Made by a program: the position numbers and the translations under genes. This document shows, piece by piece, positions 12,805 to 21,104 of a stretch of DNA of 39,541 bases (position 1 is its first letter; the number at the start of each line of letters is the position of its first letter). Origin of the DNA: a virus; IMG/VR virus record IMGVR_UViG_3300022752_003243, positions 1 to 39,541 of that record, one strand, 5' to 3'. The notes under the pieces are model-generated. The model searched no databases. It was not told where the DNA came from and worked only from the letters and a program-made list of their open reading frames with translations.

Positions 12805-13450
12805 CGTTGCCTCCTGGACACCAACGGTACTTAAGCATTGCTTTTGTATAAATGGTTTTGTGACCATTAGTTACGGGACCTGTGTAATTATCATTACACG
12901 AACCATATGGATCATTGCAGTAATAACCCTTACCATCTGGGGTCTTTCCAATCACTACAACCATGTGCCCGCCAGTAGGTGCAGATAAAGGACCACGGTG
13001 CAGAATACCAATAACGACAGGTTTCCCAGCGTCAAGACTTTTATCAATATCAGAAAAAGAAAGATTGTAACTAAAGTGTGACTTAACACCATAACCTGCA
13101 AGAACTTTTGTCTGAACTGCATGGTCAGTTGTGTCACCAATCGCAAATACTTTCTTAATGTATTCGTCATCGCCTTTAATTGCACCAGGTTTAAGGAATG
13201 CAAGGCACATTGCACACGACGAAGAGTTGCAAGTTCTATGTGCATCTCTATAGTTATCTACTTGATTAAAGTAAGGTACATTTAGTACTGCTGGAGCTGG
13301 TGGTTTTGTTCTAAAAATATTTACCCAATCAGTATCCGAATCATCCATAAACTTTTCTGGTAGATGATCCTCCAACCACTGAACTGCTGCTACATGATTT
13401 TCATTGTTCTCATCATAATACTTAAAAAAGTTATGAAGATCTAATGTCAT
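12779..13450 (-). CDS. C39-like cysteine peptidase, probable lysis enzyme
   Basis: A 223-aa protein. Residues 1-47 are the same module as in the endolysin. After a Pro-rich linker (KPPAPA) comes a papain-like peptidase C39_2-type domain beginning VLNVPYFNQVDNY: probable catalytic Cys74 (RTCNSSSCAMCL), His162 (GGHMVVVIG) and Asn179/Asp180 (YYCNDPYG). It could cut peptide cross-links in peptidoglycan or act on another substrate. A late promoter lies about 26 bases upstream, and the gene leads the lysis group. Confidence 0.8.
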   Translation of the reverse strand: MTLDLHNFFKYYDENNENHVAAVQWLEDHLPEKFMDDSDTDWVNIFRTKPPAPAVLNVPYFNQVDNYRDAHRTCNSSSCAMCLAFLKPGAIKGDDEYIKKVFAIGDTTDHAVQTKVLAGYGVKSHFSYNLSFSDIDKSLDAGKPVVIGILHRGPLSAPTGGHMVVVIGKTPDGKGYYCNDPYGSCNDNYTGPVTNGHKTIYTKAMLKYRWCPGGNDGWGRIFD

Positions 13451-13475
13451 TTTTTATATTTCTAAACACTGAAGG

Positions 13476-13483
13476 TATTTATA
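13476..13483 (-). promoter_or_regulatory. T4-type late promoter of the lysis cassette
   Basis: TATAAATA on the minus strand, 26 bases before the ATG at 13450, fused to the T-tract of the hli operon terminator. The layout copies the one at the psbA/endonuclease junction. Confidence 0.7.
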
Positions 13484-13508
13484 AAAAAAGCGCCTCCAGG
13501 GCGCCTTG
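13483..13508 (-). terminator. rho-independent terminator of the hli operon
   Basis: GCGCC/GGCGC stem (extendable by G.T and two A-T pairs) with a 5-base loop, followed by seven T on the minus strand. It lies just after the hli gene cluster. Confidence 0.85.
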
Positions 13509-13514
13509 TTTATT

Positions 13515-13562
13515 TTAAGATAGATTATACTCGATTCCTTCACTACGCAGTTTAATCTCCAT
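13515..13562 (-). CDS. possible 15-aa peptide gene
   Basis: A 15-codon frame (MEIKLRSEGIEYNLS) whose ATG overlaps the hli stop as TGATG, the same junction used by the three genes before it. The size makes chance possible; the coupling and its place before the terminator are the only support. Confidence 0.35.
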   Translation of the reverse strand: MEIKLRSEGIEYNLS

Positions 13563-13681
13563 CAAAATACACCAGGAATTACTTGCCCAGTAACAAGATA
13601 TGCGCCGACAGCGGCAACAAATCCAAGCATTGCCAAACGTCCATTCAGACGCTCTGCTACTTCAGTAAAAATTTTGTCCAT
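13562..13681 (-). CDS. hli: high-light-inducible protein, 39 aa
   Basis: MDKIFTEVAERLNGRLAMLG and then a hydrophobic helix ending GQVIPGVF: the single-helix chlorophyll a/b-binding-like Hli (Hlip/SCP) core with the ExxNGRxAM motif. Such proteins sit in the thylakoid and protect photosystems or carry chlorophyll during repair, fitting with phage psbA. At 39 residues it is about the minimum Hli helix. It is coupled to the upstream gene as TAATG. Confidence 0.92.
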   Translation of the reverse strand: MDKIFTEVAERLNGRLAMLGFVAAVGAYLVTGQVIPGVF

Positions 13682-13842
13682 TAGTTTTCTCCTCTTTTAG
13701 TAATGTTTTGAATAACTATAAATTTGTCTTTTGGAAGGGTGCCTGCTACACATACTTTGAGTTCGTCTTCATTAGACCAGGCACCACTTTCTACGAGTTC
13801 CTGAAGGGCAAGAGAAAGTTGCCCAAGCATTCCAGCAGTCAT
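13681..13842 (-). CDS. hypothetical protein in the hli operon, 53 aa
   Basis: Begins MTAGMLGQLSLALQELVESG and ends in a Lys/Arg-rich tail. Soluble, with a helix then a short beta-like part (LKVCVAGTLPKDKFIVIQN). It is linked by one-base overlaps to the 28-aa gene before it (TGATG) and the hli gene after it (TAATG). No family recognised; its position implies a link to photosynthesis or photoprotection. Confidence 0.65.
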   Translation of the reverse strand: MTAGMLGQLSLALQELVESGAWSNEDELKVCVAGTLPKDKFIVIQNITKRGEN

Positions 13843-13928
13843 CAGTAAGTTTCTGCGACTTTCTCTACAGCATAACTCAAAAGCACAAAAAATGCAACTG
13901 AGGTAATGGTAAAAATTGCTTCAGTCAT
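13842..13928 (-). CDS. single-span membrane micro-protein, 28 aa
   Basis: MTEAIFTITSVAFFVLLSYA followed by VEKVAETY: one transmembrane helix with a short polar tail, similar in size to small photosystem or cytochrome b6f subunits, though it matches none that I know. TGATG overlaps on both sides couple it to the two neighbours. Confidence 0.6.
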   Translation of the reverse strand: MTEAIFTITSVAFFVLLSYAVEKVAETY

Positions 13929-14122
13929 CAGAAGATTCCGAAGAAGAAGTTGCCAGTGAGAGTATAAGAAATAATCCCAGCAACAAAACCGACCATTGCC
14001 CAGCGTCCATTAGTGCGCTCCTTGACTTCGTTGGGGGTCAACATCCCATAGTTTTCATAATACATGGTGGGTTCTTTTGCCCACATGTTTTGTTGTCCGT
14101 ATTCATTAGTTGTTACAGTCAT
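13928..14122 (-). CDS. hli: high-light-inducible protein, 64 aa
   Basis: The first gene of the hli operon. A polar N-terminal extension (with GQQNMWAKEPTMYY) precedes the Hli core VKERTNGRWAMVGFVAGIIS and the helix end TGNFFFGIF. A thylakoid single-helix protein that binds or protects chlorophyll during infection. The start lies about 20 bases after the predicted transcription start. Confidence 0.93.
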   Translation of the reverse strand: MTVTTNEYGQQNMWAKEPTMYYENYGMLTPNEVKERTNGRWAMVGFVAGIISYTLTGNFFFGIF

Positions 14123-14148
14123 TATCTTTTGTAAAGATTTACAACAAT

Positions 14149-14177
14149 AGTATATAGGAAAAAGAAAAAACTGTCAA
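14149..14177 (-). promoter_or_regulatory. sigma70-type promoter of the hli operon
   Basis: TTGACA (14177-14172), 17 bases, TATACT (14154-14149) on the minus strand; the -35 box overlaps the stop region of the glycan cluster's last gene. Near-consensus, like the psbA promoter. Confidence 0.85.
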
Positions 14178-15328
14178 TAGTTTTCGCCCAGATCGATCTG
14201 AACGCTGGGAAGCATTGTCACGATTTTTCCACGATACTCTGGACGAAGAGATTGGATAATATAATCTTTAAAATTATGCGCGAGAACAATCAAATACTCT
14301 GGTTGATCTTGATATAGTTTCTCTCTTGTAACTACTTCAAATCCAGTTCCAGGTACAAACATTCCTTGCTTATTTTTTGTATCATCAACCACATAAGCAT
14401 TAGGAAAGTTCTTGGTGCTAATACCAAGAGCATTCAGATAAACACATCCTTTGGCTGCAGCACCAAAAAAAGCAACTTTACCGTCTAAATTCTCAATCCA
14501 TTTTTTATCTTTAACAATCTTCTTGTGCATCTTGTCTGCTGCTGCAAAGAAATCAAAGTTCTTCTCCGCTTTCAGGTATTCATCAGCAGCACCAGTTGGA
14601 TTGGAGTGCTTTTTATGAGCAATCCACAAACGCAATGTTCCACCATGAATGGTTTGCTCTTCCGTATTGATAATACGCAATCCATACTTATCAAATAGTT
14701 TTACTAGAGGAGTAACCAACCAATAGTAATAGTGCTCATGATAGAATTGATCAAATTGTAAAGTCTCAAATGTTCTTAACGTATATGGAAACTCAAGAAT
14801 CCATACACCAGTATCTGCAAGATGTTTTCTAACTGCAGCAAGAAACTTTTCAGCACCAGGAGTATGTTGAAATACATTAGTAGAAGTAATAATATCTGCT
14901 TTAGGAAGTTCTAGATCCTCATTGAAATAATCATTAATATACTCAATTCCTGCCTCAAGATTCTCTTCACGAAATGAAGCAGATGCGTCTACATTAATAA
15001 GATTAAGCGGGTCTTTTGTTTGAGACCGAAACGCTTTCAGTAGAGTACCGTCATTACCACCAACATCAAGGATAGTGTCATGCTTCAGATGTTTGATACT
15101 ATGCCACATCTTCTGGCAGTGATAAACATAGGGTTTATTCACAGCAGAGTGATATAAGTATTTCATGTACAATTCCTCTGAAGGAATTGCCAAATCTAAT
15201 TGGATTTTAAGATCTGAATCAATGACAGAACTCATTGGATATTGTGTTGCATCTAATGATTCTTGTTTTGTATAAAACAAGTTATTGACTAATGGTTGTT
15301 TTCCAAGGTCTAGTAAAGTCTTATCCAT
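14174..15328 (-). CDS. SAM-dependent C-methyltransferase (TylC3/NovU-like)
   Basis: 384 aa from the ATG at 15328, directly after the upstream stop (open to 15373). It begins LLDLGKQPLVNNLF as these sugar methyltransferases do after their zinc domain, then has the SAM motif DTILDVGGNDGTLLKAF, a central YHEHYYYW block and a C-terminal Rossmann-like domain (KVAFFGAAAKGCVYLNALG). The usual N-terminal Cys-rich zinc part is missing. It would add a methyl group to a nucleotide-bound keto-sugar. Last gene of the glycan cluster. Confidence 0.82.
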   Translation of the reverse strand: MDKTLLDLGKQPLVNNLFYTKQESLDATQYPMSSVIDSDLKIQLDLAIPSEELYMKYLYHSAVNKPYVYHCQKMWHSIKHLKHDTILDVGGNDGTLLKAFRSQTKDPLNLINVDASASFREENLEAGIEYINDYFNEDLELPKADIITSTNVFQHTPGAEKFLAAVRKHLADTGVWILEFPYTLRTFETLQFDQFYHEHYYYWLVTPLVKLFDKYGLRIINTEEQTIHGGTLRLWIAHKKHSNPTGAADEYLKAEKNFDFFAAADKMHKKIVKDKKWIENLDGKVAFFGAAAKGCVYLNALGISTKNFPNAYVVDDTKNKQGMFVPGTGFEVVTREKLYQDQPEYLIVLAHNFKDYIIQSLRPEYRGKIVTMLPSVQIDLGENY

Positions 15329-15329
15329 A

Positions 15330-16127
15330 TTATGATCCGCTAGGTTCTGTGATTCTTCCAAGATATGGATCATAGTTCATATAATCCACAATATCAATAT
15401 TTGCACCATTTTGTGTCCAGAAATTAGTCAAAGCTTGATAATTGCCTTTATGATATACATCAACATGATCTGGATGAATCGATGACCCAAGTTCAGTTCT
15501 ATAGATCAACAAAGGAATGGAAAAAGTATTTCCAGAATTATAAATCAAATCATCAGCAACTGCTCTTGGTTTGCATCCATTATCCAATTTATATTTTTCT
15601 CCACGAATATGAAATTTTAAAAGTTTCTCTGCATGATGTCTATTAATTAAGTAGCAAGCAGTAGAAAAATCATTTACAAATCTTTTGTGCAATCTTACAT
15701 GAATGTCCCCAGTACATATGATTGCAATTTGCACAACATCCCAATCATAGGGAATATGTGCGTAAAAATCATCCCATGTAAAATTCCAATATTTAACCAA
15801 GTCTAAATTACAATCATCTTCCATCATGACTGCATAGGGACTATCTGATGTTTCCATCCAATGTTTGATTGCCTTGAGATGTGATGTAGTACAACCAATT
15901 TCACCTGAGGTCATATTATCTGGGTACTTTCCAGAAATAATATCACTCAAATCATCGTGCCTACCATCATATCCAGAAATCCTAGTATAATTATTAATCT
16001 CCCAATACTTAAATTGGTCCTCCATATACTTCCATCTTTCTGGTTGATCATCAAGATTTACACAGTAAATTGGACCGATGTTTTTAAGTTTATATGCAGA
16101 TTTATTTTTGTCTAATAAGTTGTTCAT
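15330..16127 (-). CDS. glycosyltransferase family 25 (LPS type)
   Basis: 265 aa with GT25 features: IYCVNLDDQPERW near the N-terminus, SGEIGCTTSHLKAIKHW, the metal-binding AVMMEDDCN, and ADDLIYN in the C-terminal third. These enzymes transfer a sugar to LPS or glycan chains. ATGA overlap with the dehydrogenase gene upstream. Confidence 0.88.
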   Translation of the reverse strand: MNNLLDKNKSAYKLKNIGPIYCVNLDDQPERWKYMEDQFKYWEINNYTRISGYDGRHDDLSDIISGKYPDNMTSGEIGCTTSHLKAIKHWMETSDSPYAVMMEDDCNLDLVKYWNFTWDDFYAHIPYDWDVVQIAIICTGDIHVRLHKRFVNDFSTACYLINRHHAEKLLKFHIRGEKYKLDNGCKPRAVADDLIYNSGNTFSIPLLIYRTELGSSIHPDHVDVYHKGNYQALTNFWTQNGANIDIVDYMNYDPYLGRITEPSGS

Positions 16128-17236
16128 AAATCAATCCAAAATACTTCTTCGCAAGGAATTCCAAAAATAATTCTATCGTCACAGTATGATCTTACAAGAT
16201 CCTCTACAACGTAGACTTTATATCCTTGATCTAACAAATCTAAGCACAGACGATACTGTTGACTTTCTTCCAAAATATCTGTTCCTTCTTTGTAGGAGAT
16301 ATAATGAAAACAAAATGGTAGATTTTTTTCATTTTTCTTTACGAAGTATTCTACCAAAAATCTTGCGTGTTCATTATTAAAATCGTCCGTGGTTGATCCC
16401 AAGTTGTATTCCAAACCAAGTTTCTTTGCATAAGCAGCAAAAGAACGATTATCTCTAGGCAAACAAGGACCACCATATCCATAACCAAACTTCAGATACT
16501 TGGAACCTACCCGACTATCTGAACCAATTGCTTGCAAAACTTTATCAATTTCACACTCACGACCACTCAATGCCATTACTTCTCCGACCATATTGGCATA
16601 CGAAATCTTGGTTGTTAGGAAACAATTGACTGCAAGTTTTACAAGTTCTGCGGAAGTTGTACTCATTGTATGAATACTTGGCGGAATCACCTGAATTTTA
16701 GAATAGATTTCTTTAATTATATCAAGGTGTTGCCCTTCTCCACCAATCAAAACCATATCAGCATAGCGAAGGTCTTTGATGATAGAACCCTGTGCAATAA
16801 ACTCTGGATTGTAATAAACATCCACACCATGAGGATTGAGTTGTGTTTGAAACAATTCACAATCACCAGGATTAGTTGTGCATCCAACTACAAAACTCTT
16901 ATTACTCAGAGGAAACTCACAAGACTGAATATCTGCAACCACTTGCCAAACTGCACTCACATCATAACTTCCGTCAGGCAACGATGGAGTTGGAACAAGT
17001 GTATAGATGATGTCTGCGTTTTTAATAACCTCAACATTATCAAGCACAGCAGTAAAATTTTTTGCATCATCTAAAAGATCTGCAACTTCTGGTTCGTTAG
17101 TTTTAATCACGCGATTGTTTAGACCGATGACATACTCATCACGGACATCAGATACAATCACATCATATCCTGCTTGGTCTAACAGAAGAGCAAAGCAAAT
17201 TCCAAGTCTTCCTGCGCCAATAACTCCAATTTTCAT
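16124..17236 (-). CDS. UDP-glucose/GDP-mannose 6-dehydrogenase family
   Basis: 370 aa from the ATG at 17236, which overlaps the upstream stop (ATGA). NAD-binding motif MKIGVIGAGRLG, central helix region AELVKLAVNCFLTTKISYAN, and the catalytic Cys in GYGYGGPCLPRDNRSF. It oxidises a nucleotide sugar to the uronic acid in two NAD-dependent steps. The exact sugar (UDP-Glc, UDP-ManNAc or GDP-Man) is not decided by what I see. Confidence 0.88.
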   Translation of the reverse strand: MKIGVIGAGRLGICFALLLDQAGYDVIVSDVRDEYVIGLNNRVIKTNEPEVADLLDDAKNFTAVLDNVEVIKNADIIYTLVPTPSLPDGSYDVSAVWQVVADIQSCEFPLSNKSFVVGCTTNPGDCELFQTQLNPHGVDVYYNPEFIAQGSIIKDLRYADMVLIGGEGQHLDIIKEIYSKIQVIPPSIHTMSTTSAELVKLAVNCFLTTKISYANMVGEVMALSGRECEIDKVLQAIGSDSRVGSKYLKFGYGYGGPCLPRDNRSFAAYAKKLGLEYNLGSTTDDFNNEHARFLVEYFVKKNEKNLPFCFHYISYKEGTDILEESQQYRLCLDLLDQGYKVYVVEDLVRSYCDDRIIFGIPCEEVFWIDL

Positions 17237-18006
17237 TTTAGTTTCGCGGCAATCAATAAGTGCCAACCCAAGTTTTTCTCAAGAGTTGTAAACATTTCTG
17301 GAGGCATTGCGTCAAACCAAGGTTGTTTGATATACTCTCCACGCTTATATGGTTCTACTTGATATGGAAAAATATGGTCCTGCTCAATGGACAGAACTTC
17401 ATATCCATCTAACAATTCTACCACATCTTCTTTAGAATAGGTATTCGCAATCGGACAACCATACTGGGCTTCTGGTTGGTCCATCCCTGCCTCAATCATA
17501 TAGTTCTTCCAGGAGTTCTTCGCATACAGCATAATCTTAAGAACACTGTTCTCATTCATATACTTTTTGATTTCTGCAATGATCTTTTCTGGATGGGGAC
17601 TATGATGAATCACTCCAAAAGAGTAAATCAAATCATAGGTCTCAACAGGAACAAAAGAAGAAAGTTGTTCTGCATTACCCAAATAAAACCTTCCAGGTTG
17701 ATTATAAAGATCAAATCTCTTTTCAGCCAAATTTAAACTTTCTTCTGACAGTTCCACACCAGTATAGTCTGCACCATATGCTGCAAAATTAATACCTACC
17801 GTTGCAAGACCGCAACCAACCTCTAGAACTTTTTTTCCTTGCCATTCTGAAAAGTTGCTGAAAGAAACAATGTGTGGTTCTGCCTTAAATTTTTTAGCAG
17901 ATACTTCTTCAAAGTATTCTAGTGTTCCAACTTCTTTATTGGAGTGGCGAATATTACAAGGTCTGTCGTTCCAAAACTTTTTTACGTCTTCTATTGTTGC
18001 CGTCAT
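17233..18006 (-). CDS. class I SAM methyltransferase
   Basis: 257 aa. The SAM motif I is KKVLEVGCGLATVGINFA, followed by YTGVELSEESLNLAEKR and the post-motif DLIYSFGVIHHSPHPEKI. The N-terminal FWNDRPCNIRHS element is common to a family of methyltransferases in glycan clusters. Acceptor unknown. ATGA overlaps on both sides. Confidence 0.82.
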   Translation of the reverse strand: MTATIEDVKKFWNDRPCNIRHSNKEVGTLEYFEEVSAKKFKAEPHIVSFSNFSEWQGKKVLEVGCGLATVGINFAAYGADYTGVELSEESLNLAEKRFDLYNQPGRFYLGNAEQLSSFVPVETYDLIYSFGVIHHSPHPEKIIAEIKKYMNENSVLKIMLYAKNSWKNYMIEAGMDQPEAQYGCPIANTYSKEDVVELLDGYEVLSIEQDHIFPYQVEPYKRGEYIKQPWFDAMPPEMFTTLEKNLGWHLLIAAKLK

Positions 18007-18830
18007 AGTTTAAATGTAGGAATAGGGAGCATTTTATGTTTGTTCTGTGTATTAAATTTTTGATATTGTTTGATTGCTAATTTATGTTCATCTGAAAGAA
18101 TTTCACCCTTCCACATGTCAAGACTCTGTGGGTTGTCATGATACTTAAAAACTTGAGAGTCCATTACCCATTCAAGCATTTCATATGATACACCAATCTG
18201 ATCTTCATCTGTTCGGTTGTCCTCCCAGAGACCATCTGTTGGTTGTGCATTGATAATACGTTCATCTACACCAAGATATCTTCCAAGTTCCCATACTTCA
18301 GTTTTATACAGATCTGCGATAGGAGCAATATCAACTCCACCATCACCATATTTAGTATAAAATCCAACACCATAATCTTCGACTTTATTACCAGTGCCAA
18401 CCACAATACCATTAACTGAACCAGCAATCTGATACAAAGTCACCATACGAATACGTGATTTGGTATTTGCATTTGCAAGATTATTGCTGGTATATTCTGT
18501 GCCATTAGTCCACCAGGAAAGACTATGAACAAACTTATCATAAACTCCAGAGAGTTCTACACGAATCCTAGTGACATTGGAATATTTTGCTTCCAATGCT
18601 TTTGTATGATCATCAGAGAGACGATCATTATCGTGCGACGAATGCAAAGGCATTGAAAGCACATAGGTTGGCAGTCCAGTCTCAGCACAAAGAGTAGATA
18701 CTACAGCAGAATCAATACCACCAGATACACCCACAACAAATGCTTTAATGTTGGGATTCTCCAAGACATAATCACCCAACCATTTGACAATTTGATTTTT
18801 AAGATTTTCGTAATCAGTAATGCGGCTCAT
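18003..18830 (-). CDS. nadE: NAD+ synthase (ammonia-dependent type)
   Basis: 275 aa from the ATG at 18830, overlapping the upstream stop. The ATP pyrophosphatase loop VVGVSGGIDSAVVSTL, VGTGNKVEDYGVGFYTKYGD and DIAPIADLYKTEVWELGRYL are diagnostic of NadE. It converts nicotinate adenine dinucleotide to NAD+ using ATP and ammonia; no glutamine amidotransferase domain is present. Its place among glycan genes may supply NAD to the many NAD-dependent epimerases and dehydrogenases, which is inference. Confidence 0.9.
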   Translation of the reverse strand: MSRITDYENLKNQIVKWLGDYVLENPNIKAFVVGVSGGIDSAVVSTLCAETGLPTYVLSMPLHSSHDNDRLSDDHTKALEAKYSNVTRIRVELSGVYDKFVHSLSWWTNGTEYTSNNLANANTKSRIRMVTLYQIAGSVNGIVVGTGNKVEDYGVGFYTKYGDGGVDIAPIADLYKTEVWELGRYLGVDERIINAQPTDGLWEDNRTDEDQIGVSYEMLEWVMDSQVFKYHDNPQSLDMWKGEILSDEHKLAIKQYQKFNTQNKHKMLPIPTFKL

Positions 18831-19675
18831 AAAACAATCCAATCAGGACAATACAGGTCTTTCGTATCTTTATCCACATATGATGGTCCAAACCACATAC
18901 GAGGAGCAATCACTTTTTTATTTGGGTTGGAGATAAGCCATGCTCCCCACCAACTCAAAGAACTATTAGCAATAATAGCATGAGAACACAAAGACATCAA
19001 GCATAGATCAGCATATGGGGTGTAAGAACCATCTGCGTATTTGTCTTGTGGTTCCGAAATTAAAAACCTATCACCAGAAAAAAACTCTTGTTCTTTTACC
19101 CATTCTGGTGAATCAGAAAATACAATCACTGGTTGAGTTTCATCAAACTCTGCCAGTGCTTTTTCGTAATACTCAAGTGGTTGGACTGGATGTTGATCTC
19201 CACATTGCGTATAGGACCACTTAAATCCTCTAGGATCAACAAGATTTGGATCTCCACGACGCACATGAAGCATGATTGGTTCTCCTTCCACAGATTCCAT
19301 CATCTCTTTACATGGTCCCAGATGTTCATCATGAAATGTAAAGTCTTTGCGTAGTTCATCTGAAATATGTGCAAAATACTTTTCAGACTGAAAGAATCCA
19401 TGAAGACTTACATTGTCAGGGCAGTTCTCAAATAGTTCTGCAGAAAAATGAAAGTGAGGTTCTTGAACGTACTGAAACTCCTCAATAATTGCTTCATGTC
19501 TTTGTGGTGCTAATTTAAAACATTCATGAAGACTATAATTTTCAATTCCCTTTCTATCTGATGGGGGAATGCACCATTCGTATCCATGTTTTGCTGCAAT
19601 TCCACGAACCGCAGCATACTCAAACATTTGATTTCCAAGTCTACCCAAACTTCCTATATGATTAAATGCCAGCAT
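18827..19675 (-). CDS. glycosyltransferase family 11 (alpha-1,2-fucosyltransferase-like), copy 1
   Basis: 282 aa with the GT11 motifs: GRLGNQMFEYAAVRGIA near the N-terminus, HVRRGDPNL (HxRRxD donor-binding motif) and SSLSWWGAWLISNP. It would transfer fucose or a related deoxy-sugar from GDP to a glycan. The second copy is at 21848-22654. Confidence 0.9.
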   Translation of the reverse strand: MLAFNHIGSLGRLGNQMFEYAAVRGIAAKHGYEWCIPPSDRKGIENYSLHECFKLAPQRHEAIIEEFQYVQEPHFHFSAELFENCPDNVSLHGFFQSEKYFAHISDELRKDFTFHDEHLGPCKEMMESVEGEPIMLHVRRGDPNLVDPRGFKWSYTQCGDQHPVQPLEYYEKALAEFDETQPVIVFSDSPEWVKEQEFFSGDRFLISEPQDKYADGSYTPYADLCLMSLCSHAIIANSSLSWWGAWLISNPNKKVIAPRMWFGPSYVDKDTKDLYCPDWIVL

Positions 19676-19681
19676 AATTTT

Positions 19682-20296
19682 TCAGATAAAACTCAAATCA
19701 TAGTACTTATTAAAATTGACTAGTCCACTACCTTGAGTGTGTCCATGTGCAATATCAGAGATATCAAAAACTTCATGTCGATTTTTATCAATACTTTCCC
19801 AAAATCCAGTCATATCTCCATCATTATTATTATGAATGTCATCCAAATATAAAAGTCCACCTTTCCAATTATCTTCAAGATATTTTACCATACCTCTTTC
19901 AGGTTCTCCCTGATGACTAGCATCAATTGTAATTAATCGTATTTCATCATAATTAATATCATCTTCTCTAAAATCGCCAAATCTAAATTCTATATTGTTT
20001 CTATCAATTTCATATTTAAATAAACTTAACCTATCTACTACATCATAACTAATGATTTTATTAGTCTGATTGTGCGATAGCATAACTGCAGAACCACCAT
20101 AAGAAGTTCCAATTTCTAGAATAGTAGTATTACTAACAAGTTCAGAATAATATGCATAAAAAGGATAATCAGAAATTCCTGGTTTATTATAATTACCATC
20201 TTGATCAGCACACATATACTGTGTCAGATAATTATAATCTTCCTGTGCGTGATTTAGAATATAATTCCTATCAATTTTTATTTTTTGTTTTTCCAT
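19682..20296 (-). CDS. class I SAM methyltransferase (Methyltransf_24-like)
   Basis: 204 aa. TTILEIGTSYGGSAVMLSHN is the SAM motif, followed by RLITIDASHQGEPERGMVKY and LLYLDDIHN. The fold fits small sugar methyltransferases of LPS clusters. It overlaps the preceding gene by 26 bases. Acceptor unknown. Confidence 0.75.
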   Translation of the reverse strand: MEKQKIKIDRNYILNHAQEDYNYLTQYMCADQDGNYNKPGISDYPFYAYYSELVSNTTILEIGTSYGGSAVMLSHNQTNKIISYDVVDRLSLFKYEIDRNNIEFRFGDFREDDINYDEIRLITIDASHQGEPERGMVKYLEDNWKGGLLYLDDIHNNNDGDMTGFWESIDKNRHEVFDISDIAHGHTQGSGLVNFNKYYDLSFI

Positions 20297-21104
20297 TTAC
20301 ATACCTCTTAAGATAATCTTGATGTGAGTAATACTCAACCAATTGCACTTTATTCATTGTCTGAATTTTTTCCCACTCTTGCATATTAGAAAGCATATGT
20401 GGATTATTGAACCAAGAGTTTTCTCCTCTTGCATGTTCTAGATGATAAACATAATTATTAATTCGTCCTACATTATAACCTAAAGTTGTAAATCTGTAAA
20501 ATCTTTCTTTGTCCTCTGGAGCATAAGCCTTAAAATTTTCATTCTCCATTCCACCATCAATATAAACTTGACGATTAAAAAACTGTACCCATCCAAAATC
20601 AGAAGTATGAAGATTGGAATGTTGATTAAGATAATCAAAATTTCCAGTTTGTAAAAAATGAGAGACTATTTCATCAGTTGCTCTCACTTGTTGCTGATAC
20701 ATTCCCTGCCCATATGGATAGATCACATCATGTGTGCGATGAAGGATTGATTGATATGCTTCATGATAAGAATCTAATGGAAGCAAAACATCACAGTCAT
20801 AATTAACCACTATTTCTGTATCTGCTGCAACAATCATTTCATTCAGAACTCTCTGACGATGAAACAATGGATCATTACTCTTTTCAAAGATATGCTGAAC
20901 TTTTACATCAACATCCAGGATATCCTCTAAAACTGGAAGAGCATCTCTCAGAAAGACCGATTCTGAATCAACCTCTTTGACAATAATATTTGTATCAAAA
21001 TTTTCTAAAAGAAAAGCAATAGATGTGATTACATTCCGAAGTCTATCAGGAGACTCAATACGAATAGGAATAATAAACGTTGCTTCTGTTAAATCAATTC
21101 TCAT
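20271..21104 (-). CDS. family 2-like glycosyltransferase
   Basis: 277 aa from the ATG at 21104, which follows AGAGG and overlaps the upstream gene by 11 bases. It has the beta-strand/loop start ATFIIPIRIESPDRLRNV, the metal-binding VNYDCDVLLP (DxD) and HTSDFGWVQFFNRQVYIDGG as in galactosyltransferase-like enzymes. Donor and acceptor unknown. Confidence 0.8.
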   Translation of the reverse strand: MRIDLTEATFIIPIRIESPDRLRNVITSIAFLLENFDTNIIVKEVDSESVFLRDALPVLEDILDVDVKVQHIFEKSNDPLFHRQRVLNEMIVAADTEIVVNYDCDVLLPLDSYHEAYQSILHRTHDVIYPYGQGMYQQQVRATDEIVSHFLQTGNFDYLNQHSNLHTSDFGWVQFFNRQVYIDGGMENENFKAYAPEDKERFYRFTTLGYNVGRINNYVYHLEHARGENSWFNNPHMLSNMQEWEKIQTMNKVQLVEYYSHQDYLKRYVNGKTKNKN

